Counted from the stretch's first letter, positions 33,564 to 44,603 are shown. The stretch: DNA of 64,000 nt from Lasiosphaeria ovina (GCA_033439765.1 JAULSN010000011.1:434001-498000); one strand, 5' to 3'. Numbers and translations: made by a program. The notes: generated by a model not told the origin, from the sequence alone.

Positions 33564-33612
33564 ATTTGGCTAAAAAACCATTGTCGGGAGTGACTATAGA
33601 GGTAGTAGATAC

Positions 33613-35289
33613 CTATAGTTGATCTAGTGGAAACGCTGCGTACTCCACACTAGGCGAGAAAATGGACTCGATCGCTTTCGGATCCAATACGGCCTTTTCG
33701 AGCCGCCCGGGGTTGTTCACCATCTCACAAATGGCCCCCTTATAGTCAAAGTAGATGCTCACCAGTTTTCCGAAATCGTCGATCCAATTCTTAACCCACT
33801 TCTCCCTCGTTGCTCTTTCGAAGACTTCGGGATGGTTCACCTGCAGCTCCTCGTAGACGAACCGCTTGAAGATGTCGTGCCTGCGGCGGAGATCGTTGAA
33901 ATCCTCCACGTCGTCATTGTCGAACGGTTTGTCCCATGGGCGAATCACCTCAACGCGACCATTTCTGCGCGCTGCCACGTCGGCACGCTCAGAGAGATAT
34001 ATGTGTTGGTATACACGGCCATCATCGTCGTCGTCGTCACCCCAGGTGTGGGTACAGTCGAAATTGCGAGATTTGAATATGAGTACGCGACCGCCGCGGT
34101 TCTCTAACGACGTGAAATACAGACCGCCCATGACTTTTTTGCGGCAGCGCTCGAAGACGTCGCCCCCTAGAAGCCCAGGCTTGCGACTCACGCCAAGGCC
34201 GTAAAACCACCCGTGCAGCACCAGCCAGCCCCAGGTCATATCCCAAATAACGCCTGGAATACGCGTCAAGAGGTGCTTCACAGCCTGTTTCACTATACGC
34301 CGCCGGAAGCGGTCTGTCCCTATTCTTCTGCGCAAGCAGTGGTGGCAGAGAATCGCTCCCTGGCTACTCCATTGACGCCAACTACTCTGCACATCGTGTA
34401 TGTCTAGCGATATGTCGCTGTGGCGGAAGTCCGCAAACTCTTTCCATGTCCCACAGACGGGGCAGGGGGCCATCAACAGAGGGAAGGGCGTCAGCTTGGG
34501 TTTGTTGCCGCCAGACTCCACCCGATTTACGCTTCGCTGCGTTGGCCACTCTTCGAGTGGCAAGGGCGCCAGGAACCCAGGGTATAACCTGTCGAAACTG
34601 TCTGGATATTCAACAGTTCGAACGTGGATGAGCGGGTTCTCTGGTGTGCCTCGATTCAGTGCCTCTGGCAACCTGCCTGCTTGTCTCTTACACTCAAGGC
34701 ACAGGCGCTTGTAGCGGAGTATGCCGCACAGGACTTTTTCGGCTTCTGCTGCAAGAGCGTCGTCATGTCGAGGCGGCTGGAGGCGGTTTCCGAATTGTCG
34801 ACGGTAGCGGAGATGTCGACCGGTAACGGCGAGGTGATACCTCTTCCTCCACCCGCGCTGACCCTCACGCTTGGCGAGCGCCGCAGACTGGAGGAGGCGG
34901 TCAGAGGGCTGCCAACTCGTCGCCGTTTTCGCTTCGCGGCTGCCGGGAGGGGGCTTTCGGTATTCAAGCCCCAGAATTGAGCGGTGGTCGAACATGTAGT
35001 GCGGTAGCAGATCCAGGCACCCCGAACAGGCGTATTTGTTCGTCCTCCATTCCTCGCTCTCAAACGGCGGCGAGACCCTGTTGTCCCGCGCACGGAAGCG
35101 TGGCACAATGCCGCCATACTCGGGCACCAGCTCAAGAGCTAACAGCGCCTCGAGATGGTGGGAAGGCTTTGGTTTAAGGAGAGTATAGAGTTTCGAGGAC
35201 GTCATCGACATCCTAAGAAACGTGATCGGATCCAGCTTCTTGACGATGCCGCATCGCAGGTCATATGGAAGATCTTCGAATCGTCCCAT
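33613..35289 (-). CDS. F-box protein with four CxxC pairs
   Basis: A 558-residue protein in one exon. Residues 4-38 (FEDLPYDLRCGIVKKLDP, then FLRMSMTSSKLYTLL) form an F-box, which recruits substrates to SCF (Skp1-cullin-F-box) ubiquitin ligases. Downstream are four Cys-x2-Cys pairs at C88/C91, C197/C200, C276/C279 and C315/C318, likely to form two zinc sites. A run of Asp lies in the second half (WGDDDDDDGR). No membrane segment is seen. Large, diverse F-box families of this build are common in filamentous ascomycetes; the substrate is unknown. A fragment of a paralogous C-terminus lies at 37114-37232. The start MGRFEDLPYDL places the F-box at the very N-terminus, as usual. Confidence 0.85.
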   Translation of the reverse strand: MGRFEDLPYDLRCGIVKKLDPITFLRMSMTSSKLYTLLKPKPSHHLEALLALELVPEYGGIVPRFRARDNRVSPPFESEEWRTNKYACSGCLDLLPHYMFDHRSILGLEYRKPPPGSREAKTATSWQPSDRLLQSAALAKREGQRGWRKRYHLAVTGRHLRYRRQFGNRLQPPRHDDALAAEAEKVLCGILRYKRLCLECKRQAGRLPEALNRGTPENPLIHVRTVEYPDSFDRLYPGFLAPLPLEEWPTQRSVNRVESGGNKPKLTPFPLLMAPCPVCGTWKEFADFRHSDISLDIHDVQSSWRQWSSQGAILCHHCLRRRIGTDRFRRRIVKQAVKHLLTRIPGVIWDMTWGWLVLHGWFYGLGVSRKPGLLGGDVFERCRKKVMGGLYFTSLENRGGRVLIFKSRNFDCTHTWGDDDDDDGRVYQHIYLSERADVAARRNGRVEVIRPWDKPFDNDDVEDFNDLRRRHDIFKRFVYEELQVNHPEVFERATREKWVKNWIDDFGKLVSIYFDYKGAICEMVNNPGRLEKAVLDPKAIESIFSPSVEYAAFPLDQL

Positions 35290-37113
35290 GGCGTTGATGT
35301 GGTAGTTTACGTATTCTTAATGAGACTGGTTGCGGTTTTTGGTTTGCTCCAGGTTGTCCTTGAGGTTAACGATGAACGGCGATAGTCATTCATTTAATAC
35401 TGTATATATATAGCGGGTAGATTGGCAATCCATCTTTTTAACATGCTCAAGCATCCCCTTTATCTCCTTTGTTGCATTTGTTGTTTAGACCTACTTTGTC
35501 TCTCTCTGCTAGTTCATTGTGTTTCCTAGTCACATGGCCTAATTTCATAACTTCCGCCTCCGATTCTTTGTTCTTAGCTGATAATAGTGTCCGTTGACGT
35601 GATGATCAATTGCACCAGCCGGCCCTACCACAGGATCGTGTGAACGGAAGCTGAACCTAGTATACGGATGAAGTCACGAGGCAAGCTCAATATCGTTACA
35701 CCAGACCAGGATCGCCATCAGAACTCACCCATTAATCTAGGAGAGCAAGGCGCTAGGTGTCATACCAGTCACACTTTATATTGGAGTCACTCGGCAGGCC
35801 ATCAACGCAAACCGCCGCACCGGAACACACCTTTCCAATCAGCAACTCTGGCTTTGCTGGAGGCTGCGCCCCAGAAGAAGGGAGATATGGCCGAATTTAC
35901 TGCGTGCGGTAAGTTCTCTGATGTCAGAGAACGACGTTAACGATCTAAATGGAGCACCTTGGGAAAGAGGCAGAAACGTCCGGTGGGTTTACCAAGGAAC
36001 CACAGCCGACTCCTAAACTGGATGGAGGGCGGTAATTGTTTTGAAGTAATGTGTGGAGTTTTGGCACGCCTTACGTTAGGCAACATTCATTCAATTCGAC
36101 GTTCGAGGGCAGGCCAGATGACGGGATAACACCATCATTGCAGAAATGGGAATATAGGCAGGTGGGTAGCTAGGTTACAGCTCTCAATAAAGCACGGGTT
36201 GGTTTAACACGGGTTAGATAACAGTCGATGGTAGTTTATTATTGAATGATTAGATATATACCATTTAGTGGGCTCTCAAAAGACTTTTAGGAGGCGTGAA
36301 TAGTGGCTAGATAATAGACTCACTTTCGACACACTTTCACTGTCTTAACGCACATAATTTCTATATTGGTTAATGAAACAGAGTCTGAGTATTTGTCACG
36401 GCACGGCACCGTAGGCACTGTGAGCAGGCCTACGGGTGCGTGACCGGACTATAACCTACTACAAGATGTCACATTCAACGGCATGCATAGTGAGGGCAAA
36501 AGAGTGCTTGTATTAGGAAGACGAAAGAAAGGTGGGCATAGCCTAGATACCGGTATGAGTCGCATTCGGCTTACACAGCCTAGGCCGTAGGGGGTCTAGC
36601 ATATACGCCACCTGCGCCCACATGTGGCTCAAATGCGGCTTCTTCCGACATAAGATTGCGGGTTATCAGCTTGCAATTCTGGCATCCTTTTAGAAGGTGT
36701 ATCTCAACGGTAGTAGGTGTTGTGCCCAGCCGTCACAGTATTCCTCTAGTTCACATATAATTACTACGCCAACGAAACTTAGGAGAGCCGAGGCCGGTAT
36801 TCGACCTAGTTTAGCGAGCTGGGCAACTCACCGCGTAAGCTACCGGTAGTCCCTAAGAGCCCAAGACCGGACCCAGAGCTTCCTTTGTTTGGGGTTCCTT
36901 TCTCTCCCTTCTCCACCCTTGCAGTTAATAATTATTCCTTCATTAAAATTACGTTACTTTGATTGGCATAGTTTTTCGTGTTCAATGTAGCTATGAAGTC
37001 GTGATTACTCTTGATTTTGGGGTTCGGCAGCGTAGCCGACCGGTCTATCAAATCCGGTACTCGTCAAGGCTCGAAACGCTATTTATCTAGAGACTAAAGG
37101 GTTTACCCCTTTA
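35290..37113. other. Intergenic region, 1.8 kb
   Basis: No convincing gene. Short frames lack codon structure or similarity. A tRNA-like A-box/B-box pair on the minus strand at 36795-36842 may be a SINE remnant. Confidence 0.5.
36795..36842 (-). repeat. Possible tRNA-derived (SINE-like) remnant
   Basis: On the minus strand TAGCTTACGCGG resembles an RNA polymerase III A box and GGTCGAATACC a B box (one T short of GGTTCGAnnCC). Spacing is close to that of a tRNA. No full tRNA cloverleaf forms and no second copy is present here. Confidence 0.3.
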
Positions 37114-37232
37114 GCCATTCGGCGTAGAGCCTTGGCCAGTAGGTAATTCCAGACGAGAAAATCGACTCGATTCGTTTCGGAATCCAAGACGGCCTCTTCC
37201 ACCCACTCCGGGTTTCTCAGCATCTTGTTCAT
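37114..37232 (-). pseudogene. Fragment of an F-box protein paralog (C-terminus)
   Basis: The minus strand reads MNKMLRNPEWVEEAVLDSET and then NRVDFLVW. This parallels the C-terminal CEMVNNPGRLEKAVLDPKAI and the following ESIFSP of the F-box protein encoded at 33613-35289, and the DNA is visibly similar (ctcgattcgtttcgg against ctcgatcgctttcgg). No F-box or middle region is found nearby, so this is a leftover of a duplicated gene. Confidence 0.7.
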
Positions 37233-37239
37233 GATCCGA

Positions 37240-38271
37240 AAACATTACAGGTAAAGGAATTAGAAACAATGACTTTAACAACCCCCATATTATCATTCAC
37301 AGCCCATCATTACAACCAACACTTCACAATCGGTCGCTCTCATGAACAAATCTGCGAACACGTCATGTGTGCATCGAGTCGAAAATGTCGGACAACTGGT
37401 CTCAGCCGCATCAGGTATTTGAGCGTGAAACAGCTGCGCTGCAGCTCCTTGGATTTACTTCACGTCATAGCAGCTAGATATGCGTTCAAGCCTGTTAATG
37501 ATGCATAACGAATGCATCGACACTGTCCTTTTCCCTTTGTTTGTCCCCGCCTTCCTTGGCTGTCCAGCGCCCGACTGCCAAGTGTCACGCGTTGCACAGC
37601 CGGCTCTCGCGCCCACCCCCGCAGCCCATTGGCTGCCTTGGACGCCACTAACCTCCTCAGCCGTCGGGCCTCAATTCTGACACAAGGACAAAACACCAGC
37701 GGGCAGCCCCCACAGCCTCCCCACAGGCAGGCTGTACGAGGTTGACTTGTGCGCTACTGCAAGTTCCGCGATTGCCTGATTGGGTTGCCATTTTCTCCGA
37801 GCTGTGCAGTCTAAAAATAAAGCACACATCACCCTGACCGTGGCTATCGGACGTACAAGATGGCTGTCACCAGATGGCGCTGTTGGAGAATGACACGAAC
37901 AACTGATCGCGAACTGCCACCGCCTAGACGAAGCGGCTGCCATCCCCGGCCGCCACGCAGTCCAGCGTCCTGGGCTGGCAGCGGGGAGAGCAAACATGCA
38001 CACTTATTCCGATGGACACGGTCGGCTCTTGCACTCAACTTTACGGAGCTTTCTGCACTGCCGGCGGCTGAGGCCATTCGTGATGGGTGGGGCTCGAGGA
38101 GAAGAAGTTGATGGTGAAGAACAAAGACGAAGAAACAGATGGAAAATGGAGATATAATTCGTCTTCCCAACCAGTCTTCTGTCAGAGTGCTATCGTCTTG
38201 GGTTTCGTCAAAGTCCTTGGCTCTTGGCACTCGACCGAAAGCACGGCTAGCCTTTTACTCTCGAATCCATC
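37240..38271. other. Intergenic / upstream region of protease gene
   Basis: GC-moderate sequence with no gene recognised. It likely contains the promoter and 5' leader of the protease gene starting at 38272. Confidence 0.5.
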
Positions 38272-40577
38272 ATGTTGTGGACCAAAGTCGGGGCTTTGCT
38301 TGCCTTTGCGGGCGGCATCGCCGCCACCGACGAGCCGAGCAAGACGAAAAAATGCATCACCCGCACGCCCTCCGCGACACTGAGCTTTACCCCCGGCCAG
38401 ACCATCTCGCCCACATACACGACCAGAGGTCTGGGCGGCACCATCAAGCCCCTGACCATGACGCAGACCTTCACGAGCATGGACTGGTCGACCGTCGTGG
38501 TGCCTGACCAGGGCATCCCGCCGCCGCCGCCCGACATTCACGTCTCCAACTCGACGTTCAACTCGACACTAAACCAGACGGTCAACGCGACGGGCAACAG
38601 CCCAGCGGCATTCCGCAAGCGCACACCAGTGTCGCACATCAAGGACTTCCATCTGCCGATCGAGAAGCGCGGGAACCCCAAGTCGGTCGACTGGCGCGGG
38701 CGGTGGGGGTGGCAGTGGACGACATCAATACAAGACCAGGGCGGGTGCGGGGCGTGCTGGGTGTTCGCGGCGGTGGCGCTGGTGGAGATGCAGAACCGCA
38801 TCGAGCACGGCGCGTGGAGCAAGTCGTCCGAGGCGGACCTGCACGACATGATCGGCGTCAACTGCGCCATGGGCGGGGGGCCTAGCGGCGCCCTCGACTG
38901 GGCCATCAAGGACGACAGGGGCATCGCCGACCCGCACTGCTACCCCTACATCGGCACCGACCGCTTCTACTTCCCCTGCGGCGACCGCGCGGGCCGTTCT
39001 GTCCGCTTACCCGCGTACACGTGGGTCGCCAGCGTCGACGACCAGAAGCGCTGGCTCAATAATGTCGGGCCCCTCGCCGCCTGCTTCACCTTCTACCCCG
39101 ACTTTTACTCGTGGGGCTTCAAGGGCAGCTCGCCGTACAAGTGGGACGGCGTGACCAACTCGACGGGCGGCCACTGCGTGCTCATCGTGGGCTACGACGA
39201 CAATGCCGGTGGCTGGATCTTCAAGAACTCGTGGGGGACGGGCTTCGGCAATGGCGGATACGGGTACTTTGCGTATGCACACCCTCTGTTCCCAGCCTAC
39301 ATATATCCGTTAGCTAACTGTATCGTCTGTGCAGGTACGGTTCAGCACGAATCGACGACGGGCCCAAGCTGGGCATCTCTAACCTGAACCCCGACCCGTG
39401 GGCTAAGAAGAAGCACCACAACGGTATCCTGTCAGTAGTTATCAGACCCCACTCGCAAGCACCAGCCGTGCAGAAATGACTAACACTCCAATGCAGATAC
39501 GAGTCCGGCAACGGTGCCACACACCGCAACTACGAGATGGTGCGGTCCAACGCGACCGGCGGCTTCACGCACGTGTACCGGCAGGGCGAGGCGCCGAACA
39601 AGTGGGCGGTGGTGCAGCCCGTGTTCGAGCTCAACGCCACGTCCGGCAAGCCGATCGACGGGTCGACGGTGTTCGGGCAGCCCGTCATCACGGGCACGTC
39701 GTTCAACCGCGACTATGAGGTAGTCTACGTCAGCACGAAGGGCACCCTCGAGACGTGGCACTATTCGCAGAACGTCCACTACTGGTACTATACTACGTCT
39801 CCGAACTTTGTCGGCCTCACCCTCAGGGGATATCCGGGCTTTGTGCAGATGGATGACTCATCTTTCTGCGTCGTCGCCCGCACGTCGACGGGGGCTTTGC
39901 AGGAGGTCAGTTTTTTCTCTCCAGTCTCCACTCAACCATGACACCACAAAGCCATTGCTAACCCATCGCAGCTGATCCGCGACGCCAAGACAGGCCTCTG
40001 GTCGTGGGGCAGCCAAATCGCGGCCAGCGGCATCTTCGCGTCGGGACCGTCGCTGGTTCAGTCCAACGTCGGACTGAACATCTACGACGGCAACAGCCGG
40101 GGCAACCTGTACGTGGTCGCCGTGCTCAACACTGGACAGTTGCAGCTGTTCTGGCGGAGCAACGCCATCGGCGTCAGCCACGCGTGGAAGGCGGGCGAGG
40201 TGTTTGGGTCGGGCGTGTCCCGCGCGACGCCGCCCGTCATGATCCAGGATTATTGGGGGACGGCTGACGAGCGCTCGCCCGGCGGCTTCCAGCTCGTTGT
40301 TGTTGTCAACGGCTACGTCCAGCACTGGCAGCGCATCAACTCCAACATTGCGTCCAGCCCGCCCGTCGCCGGCGCCCGCGGCCCGTGGACTCAGATAAGG
40401 ACTTATGGTAATGGCCATATCAAGCACGTGTGGAGCTTGGTGCAGGGCAGTTTCCGCGGGATCTTGGATTCGGTGATTGAGGACTTTAATGGCGATATGT
40501 GGCATTATCAGTTTGTTGGCGATCCCGGCCAGTGGAAGCTGATGGGCATTGTACCTGGTGTCCGCGGCGGGTTCTAA
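38272..40577 (+). CDS. Secreted papain-family cysteine peptidase with C-terminal lectin/propeller-like domain
   Basis: Four exons: 38272-39272, 39335-39430, 39497-39905, 39972-40577. These total 2112 nt and give 703 residues with phase kept. Introns are 62-66 bp with GTATGC/GTCAGT donors and CTAAC-type branch sites. Residues 1-19 are a signal peptide. A Ser/Thr/Pro-rich region with Asn-glycosylation sites follows, then a C1 peptidase domain with oxyanion Q156, catalytic C162 (QGGCGACW), H301 (GGHCVLIVGY) and N319 (FKNSWGTGFGNGGYG). The last 350 residues carry repeated aromatic blades (LYVVAVLNTGQLQLFWRS, FQLVVVVNGYVQHWQRI, NGDMWHYQF) typical of lectin-type beta-propellers. It would cut proteins outside the cell, perhaps tethered to glycans. 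The propeller assignment is inferred from the repeats. Confidence 0.88.
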
Positions 40578-41232
40578 CTTCCGGGTGGTTTGGCGTGTCT
40601 GTTCTGTCTCTTTTGTTGTCAGTGTGGGGGATGGTTTCCAAATTAGACCTAGGTATTGGTTTTGGTTAAAAGGTACGGTCCTTGTCATCGCGTCCTGACG
40701 CAGGTAAAGGGGGATATTATACCACGGTGATCAGTTCTTAGATATGTATTGAAAACTCAAGAAAGAGTCTATGATGCTACACGACGGATTGAACTTTGTT
40801 CTTGTTTTTGAAACTGTCGGGGTATTTCATGGTATAAGAATCTTTGCAAAAGACGTTCTCTATATTGGGGGAATGCGCCAAATTCCCCGCGACCGTCCGA
40901 CTGGCTCAAAGACGGTCAGATGGCAGAAGGAAGGAGCACCTGATGCCCATATCTCAGCACTGGCGCCATCGCTGTTCAGATGGCAGGTCCCCGCTACCAA
41001 CACTGCCGTGTAACGCGCCTGCCTGATGTTGCCACACTCGACAGGTAATTGTTCTAATTACCTAGCACAGGCACAGGGACAAGATGTTCGCACGACCAAG
41101 TCAATCGCCACAAGCTCCTTCCTTGCCCCGCGCCTCCGTTCTGAACTGACCAAACGTGATACCAAAACCCGACCTCGACAGTCACCTCCAAACCACCATC
41201 GCCTGCCCGCCGTTGTCCTCAGGCACAGCGCA
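40578..41232. other. Intergenic region
   Basis: No gene recognised. It contains the 3' flank of the protease gene and probably the promoter of the gene at 41233. Confidence 0.5.
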
Positions 41233-42221
41233 ATGGAGAGAACACCATTTCAAGGAGTTTTCCCTCCCCAATCGGACCCACCTCCGTCGGTGCTCGAACA
41301 GCGAAGAACGAAGCAGGTCAGTGCGCCAACCAATACTGCAACGCCCCAATACCATGTCCAATCTAGGCACAAAATAGAAAGAAGATTAATTTCGTTCGCC
41401 TGCTAACACATCTTCTGTCACAGTCATTCATTAAAGATGGCTTCAAGCTGCGCACTCTGCTCGTGATCGGCGCCCTCTGCCAGCTCGCCCTGGTGGCCGT
41501 CCTGCCGCTCCGCATCGCCATGCTCCCCGCACTGATCCTGGCCTTCCACGCGGCATTCGAGACGCTCCTACAATGCCTGACGCGCGGCGGCAGCAACCCG
41601 TTGATGAGCGGCGTGGTGGTGGGGCGCACGACGGCGCAGTTCCCGTCCATCTACACGGGCAACTTCTCGCACACGCCGTCGGAACAGCGCGTCGTCGTGT
41701 TCCACCTGGGCGTCGCCTTCAACCACCCGCTGAGCGTGGCGTGCCCGGGCGGGCGCGAGGTCGGAGCCCTTTTCGCCGCCGTGGAGGAGGAGCTAACGCA
41801 GCGCGCCGGCGAGTACGGCGTGCTGGGCATGTCGCAGTGGGTCGAGACGGCGCGCGACACGCACAACGCCATGCTGGTTGTTGTCTACTTCCGCTCGCTC
41901 GACGGCCTGCAGCGCTTCGCCCGCGGCGACGCCCACCGCGCCGGCTGGGCCTTCCTCGACGCCTTCCGCGCCGCCGGCAACCACCACATCGCCACCTTCC
42001 ACGAGACCTTCGAGGCCGAGCCCGGTCACTGGGAGACGCTCTACACCGACTCCAAGCCCTCCATGCTCGGCAACGCGCAGTTCAAGGCCCTCGGGGCTGG
42101 GGAGGGCAAGAAAGGCGCCGGTAACTGGGTGTGGGTGCGCGGCCTCGTCAGCGCCAGCGACGCCCGGCTCAGGAGCATGATGGACCGAATGGGACGTACT
42201 AGGACTCGCCCCGGGATGTGA
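41233..42221 (+). CDS. DUF4188 / ABM-type monooxygenase-like membrane protein
   Basis: Two exons, 41233-41316 and 41424-42221, join in phase (CAG|TCA) to give 293 residues. The 107 bp intron has donor GTCAGT, branch TGCTAACA and acceptor CACAG. After a short cytosolic start, two hydrophobic segments follow (residues about 37-58 and 60-82), then a soluble domain with VVVFHLGVAFNHPL, YGVLGMSQW, MLVVVYFRS, HRAGWAFLDAF and HHIATFHETFE. This pattern matches the DUF4188 family, a dimeric alpha/beta-barrel group related to antibiotic-biosynthesis monooxygenases and including the Af470-type protein of the Aspergillus fumagillin cluster. No biosynthetic core gene lies nearby, so the substrate is unknown. 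Confidence 0.75.
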
Positions 42222-43934
42222 TGTTCCATTCGTTGCCGTCGCCCAGCTTTCCTAGACAACTTGCTTAGTCTCTTCATTAATAATCATTGAAGTTCTGGCG
42301 CTCGGAATATGCGCGAGACTAGGAGGAAGGCATTGTCGGCGGCTTGCGGTGGTAACAGAGCAACCGAGGGACCCCCAAATCGTGCATTTTATGGTATTAC
42401 TTTTTGTGGCCCAATTAAAACACAAAGACTGCTCATGCGGGCCTCGCTTCGTCCATTTTAGTTTTGTTGATCTACCCAATATCTGGATATCTGGGGCGCT
42501 GATATCCGCCATCTCCCCCGCCACGCTAGTAGCTATTATTCTTCTTCCCGCCGGGTATTGGCTTTTTTTCGTAACCAACCTTAATCTGTATATCGCAATA
42601 TTATTCTTCCTCCGAACATAGGACGATAATTTATATTTGTTCTTATTTAAATCCGGAAGGCCTTCATTTGACCTCGCCGTTTGTGGATATTGCACAACAC
42701 TGTGCGACTTTCTTGGTGACCAAATTTCGAACGGACCCAGATACCTCCTGGAATGGTGTGTAGCTAACAAATGCATGTACATCGACATCGTTGGAGTACA
42801 CGAGATACCTCCAAGCAAGGTACCAAAATAGATTCAAGGTGCGGCGCTCATCGGAGTTGGGCGTGGTGAACATCCACTACCCACACTAATAACGGTTTCG
42901 TAACGTGTCCATGCCGCTTGATTCTACCTTCTATTTAAAGAGACTCCATCGGGGCATCCCTCCATAACTATGTGGCCACCCACCAATCCACAAAAAAACC
43001 GCCATGGCGGCTGGCATCAACTATAGGCTTATTTAGCGGTAAAATCAATACTGTCTGATACTGCCCCCCATATGCAGATTTTTAGCCTTCAACCTAGGTA
43101 CGTACCTACACCTAGGAAAACCCCCACAATTACGTCAAGTTGCAGGCCATCTTTTTCTTCAAAGCCAGCCAGCCGAAGTCCTCGCATGACTACGAGAACA
43201 AGAGCACCTATACTTCCCTCTGCACGGCGGCAGTACTCGCAGTGGGAGCTCGCGGGGCCCAGTCTACAAGCACAGGCTGACGCAGACTGCATCATTGTTC
43301 AAGGAGATGTGGCTATACAGGGACAACAACAAAGAGAAAGGCTGGTGTTGAGACGCCGGTGCCGAATCCACACCCCGGACTACAAGCTTTTGCGTTGTGG
43401 GAGGCCGGCAAGGCCAAACGCAGGAGGACTGCAGAGCTGGAAATTCCCGAAGAAGAGATATGGCTATTCGATTCGCAAGACGAAGAGGATCCTAACCCAC
43501 TGTTAATTGAGTGGAATTCAGATGGCGGCCGTCTCAATCCAACGCAGTTGGATTGAGGGCATTCCCGGCCAGTCAACAGAGCCAGCTAACTATGCCGGTT
43601 GACACGCTCAACACTACAAAAACATCACCACTCTGTTCAATCGGCCTCACATGCATGCATGCACTTGACTGTATGCAATTAAAGCCATTCTAACGCCTTG
43701 GCCAACAGCCAGCTCAACACCCTGATTTACACCAAATTTGGCTAGTTTTCCTGGGCAGTCACTTCCGAGGGCAGGATTTAACAGGGGTCATTTCCCGGGC
43801 ACCATTCTCGGAGGACATTTCCTGAGCATCAATCTCTCTCCGAGCATCAATCTCTCTCCGAGCATCAATCTCTCTCCGAGCATCAATCTCTCTCCGATCA
43901 TCCTTTTCCGACGCACCACTCCCATCTTTTTCCA
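42222..43934. other. Intergenic region, 1.7 kb, with tandem repeat and palindrome
   Basis: No firm gene. A short frame at 43359-43556 (MPNPHPGLQAFALWEAGKAK) may be a gene fragment. It ends inside a perfect 11-bp palindrome at 43533-43557. Four 18-bp repeats lie at 43824-43895. Confidence 0.5.
43824..43895 (+). repeat. Four perfect 18-bp tandem repeats
   Basis: The unit gagcatcaatctctctcc is repeated four times head to tail, followed by a diverging gatcatcc. It lies 39 bp upstream of the ATG at 43935, so it may be in a promoter or 5' leader. Confidence 0.95.
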
Positions 43935-44603
43935 ATGGCATCTACAGGCAACATGGCTACGGAAGACTCGATAATGGAAGACGCCATGACCCCGGAATTC
44001 CTGTACACGCACGAGGAAGGCTGTCTCGTTGGGGACAAGATCAAGGTAGAGGATGGCTCCAGCTGGGACACACCCATCGTCTTGGAGGACACGCCCAGCC
44101 CTAGCTTCACACACATGCCCGACTTGACGAACCCAGAGGGCATGTTCAAACACGGCAAGCGGCTGCGGGAGTGGTCGCCCAACGACCTTCTTCCCTCGTC
44201 GGCAAGGCCCCTTCCCGTGGTGAGGACTCCGCAGACGGGCTTTCAGAGATGGCTGGAAGCGTGTACGCCGCGCCAGCAACCACGATCACGCAGGGTGCGT
44301 CGTGCCGGTATGCCGCCCTCTCAGTATATAGACCTAAGGGGCGTGGATCTAAGGGGCCGTCGCTTTAACGGCATTATAGGACTATCGCCTGATACTCCTC
44401 TAAAGACGGTGGAGGAATACTATAACGGTTTCACTTTTGACGGTATTATAAGACTATCGCCTAATACTCCTCTAAAGACGGTGGAGGAGTATATTTTAAT
44501 CTCTAAGACGTTAAGGATTAATATGAAGTTTTTGGGTGGGATCCCTTCGATAACCACCTGGCCTTTATACCACTTACAATTACATGTATCCTTACTATCT
44601 TAA
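43935..44603 (+). CDS. Hypothetical protein with duplicated C-terminal 24-residue unit
   Basis: A 222-codon frame starting MASTGNMATEDSIMEDAMTP. The N-terminal half is acidic and lacks known domains; a basic stretch follows (RQQPRSRRVRRAG). Residues 146-162 and 170-186 are near-identical copies (GIIGLSPDTPLKTVEEY and GIIRLSPNTPLKTVEEY) from a 72-bp duplication. No family was recognised. The last third is TA-richer than the start, so the true gene may end or splice earlier, or the frame may run into repeat sequence. Treat as tentative. Confidence 0.4.
   Translation: MASTGNMATEDSIMEDAMTPEFLYTHEEGCLVGDKIKVEDGSSWDTPIVLEDTPSPSFTHMPDLTNPEGMFKHGKRLREWSPNDLLPSSARPLPVVRTPQTGFQRWLEACTPRQQPRSRRVRRAGMPPSQYIDLRGVDLRGRRFNGIIGLSPDTPLKTVEEYYNGFTFDGIIRLSPNTPLKTVEEYILISKTLRINMKFLGGIPSITTWPLYHLQLHVSLLS

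Noticed and set aside
34400..35177. Plus-strand and shifted minus-strand frames over the F-box gene
   Set aside because: They are shadows of the F-box coding region, with no signal, domain or conservation-like pattern of their own.
39858..40688. A 276-codon minus-strand frame over the protease gene
   Set aside because: Antisense to verified exons with good splice junctions; no recognisable domain.
42349..42621. A 90-codon hydrophobic frame
   Set aside because: AT-rich intergenic sequence with no codon bias, start context or family resemblance.
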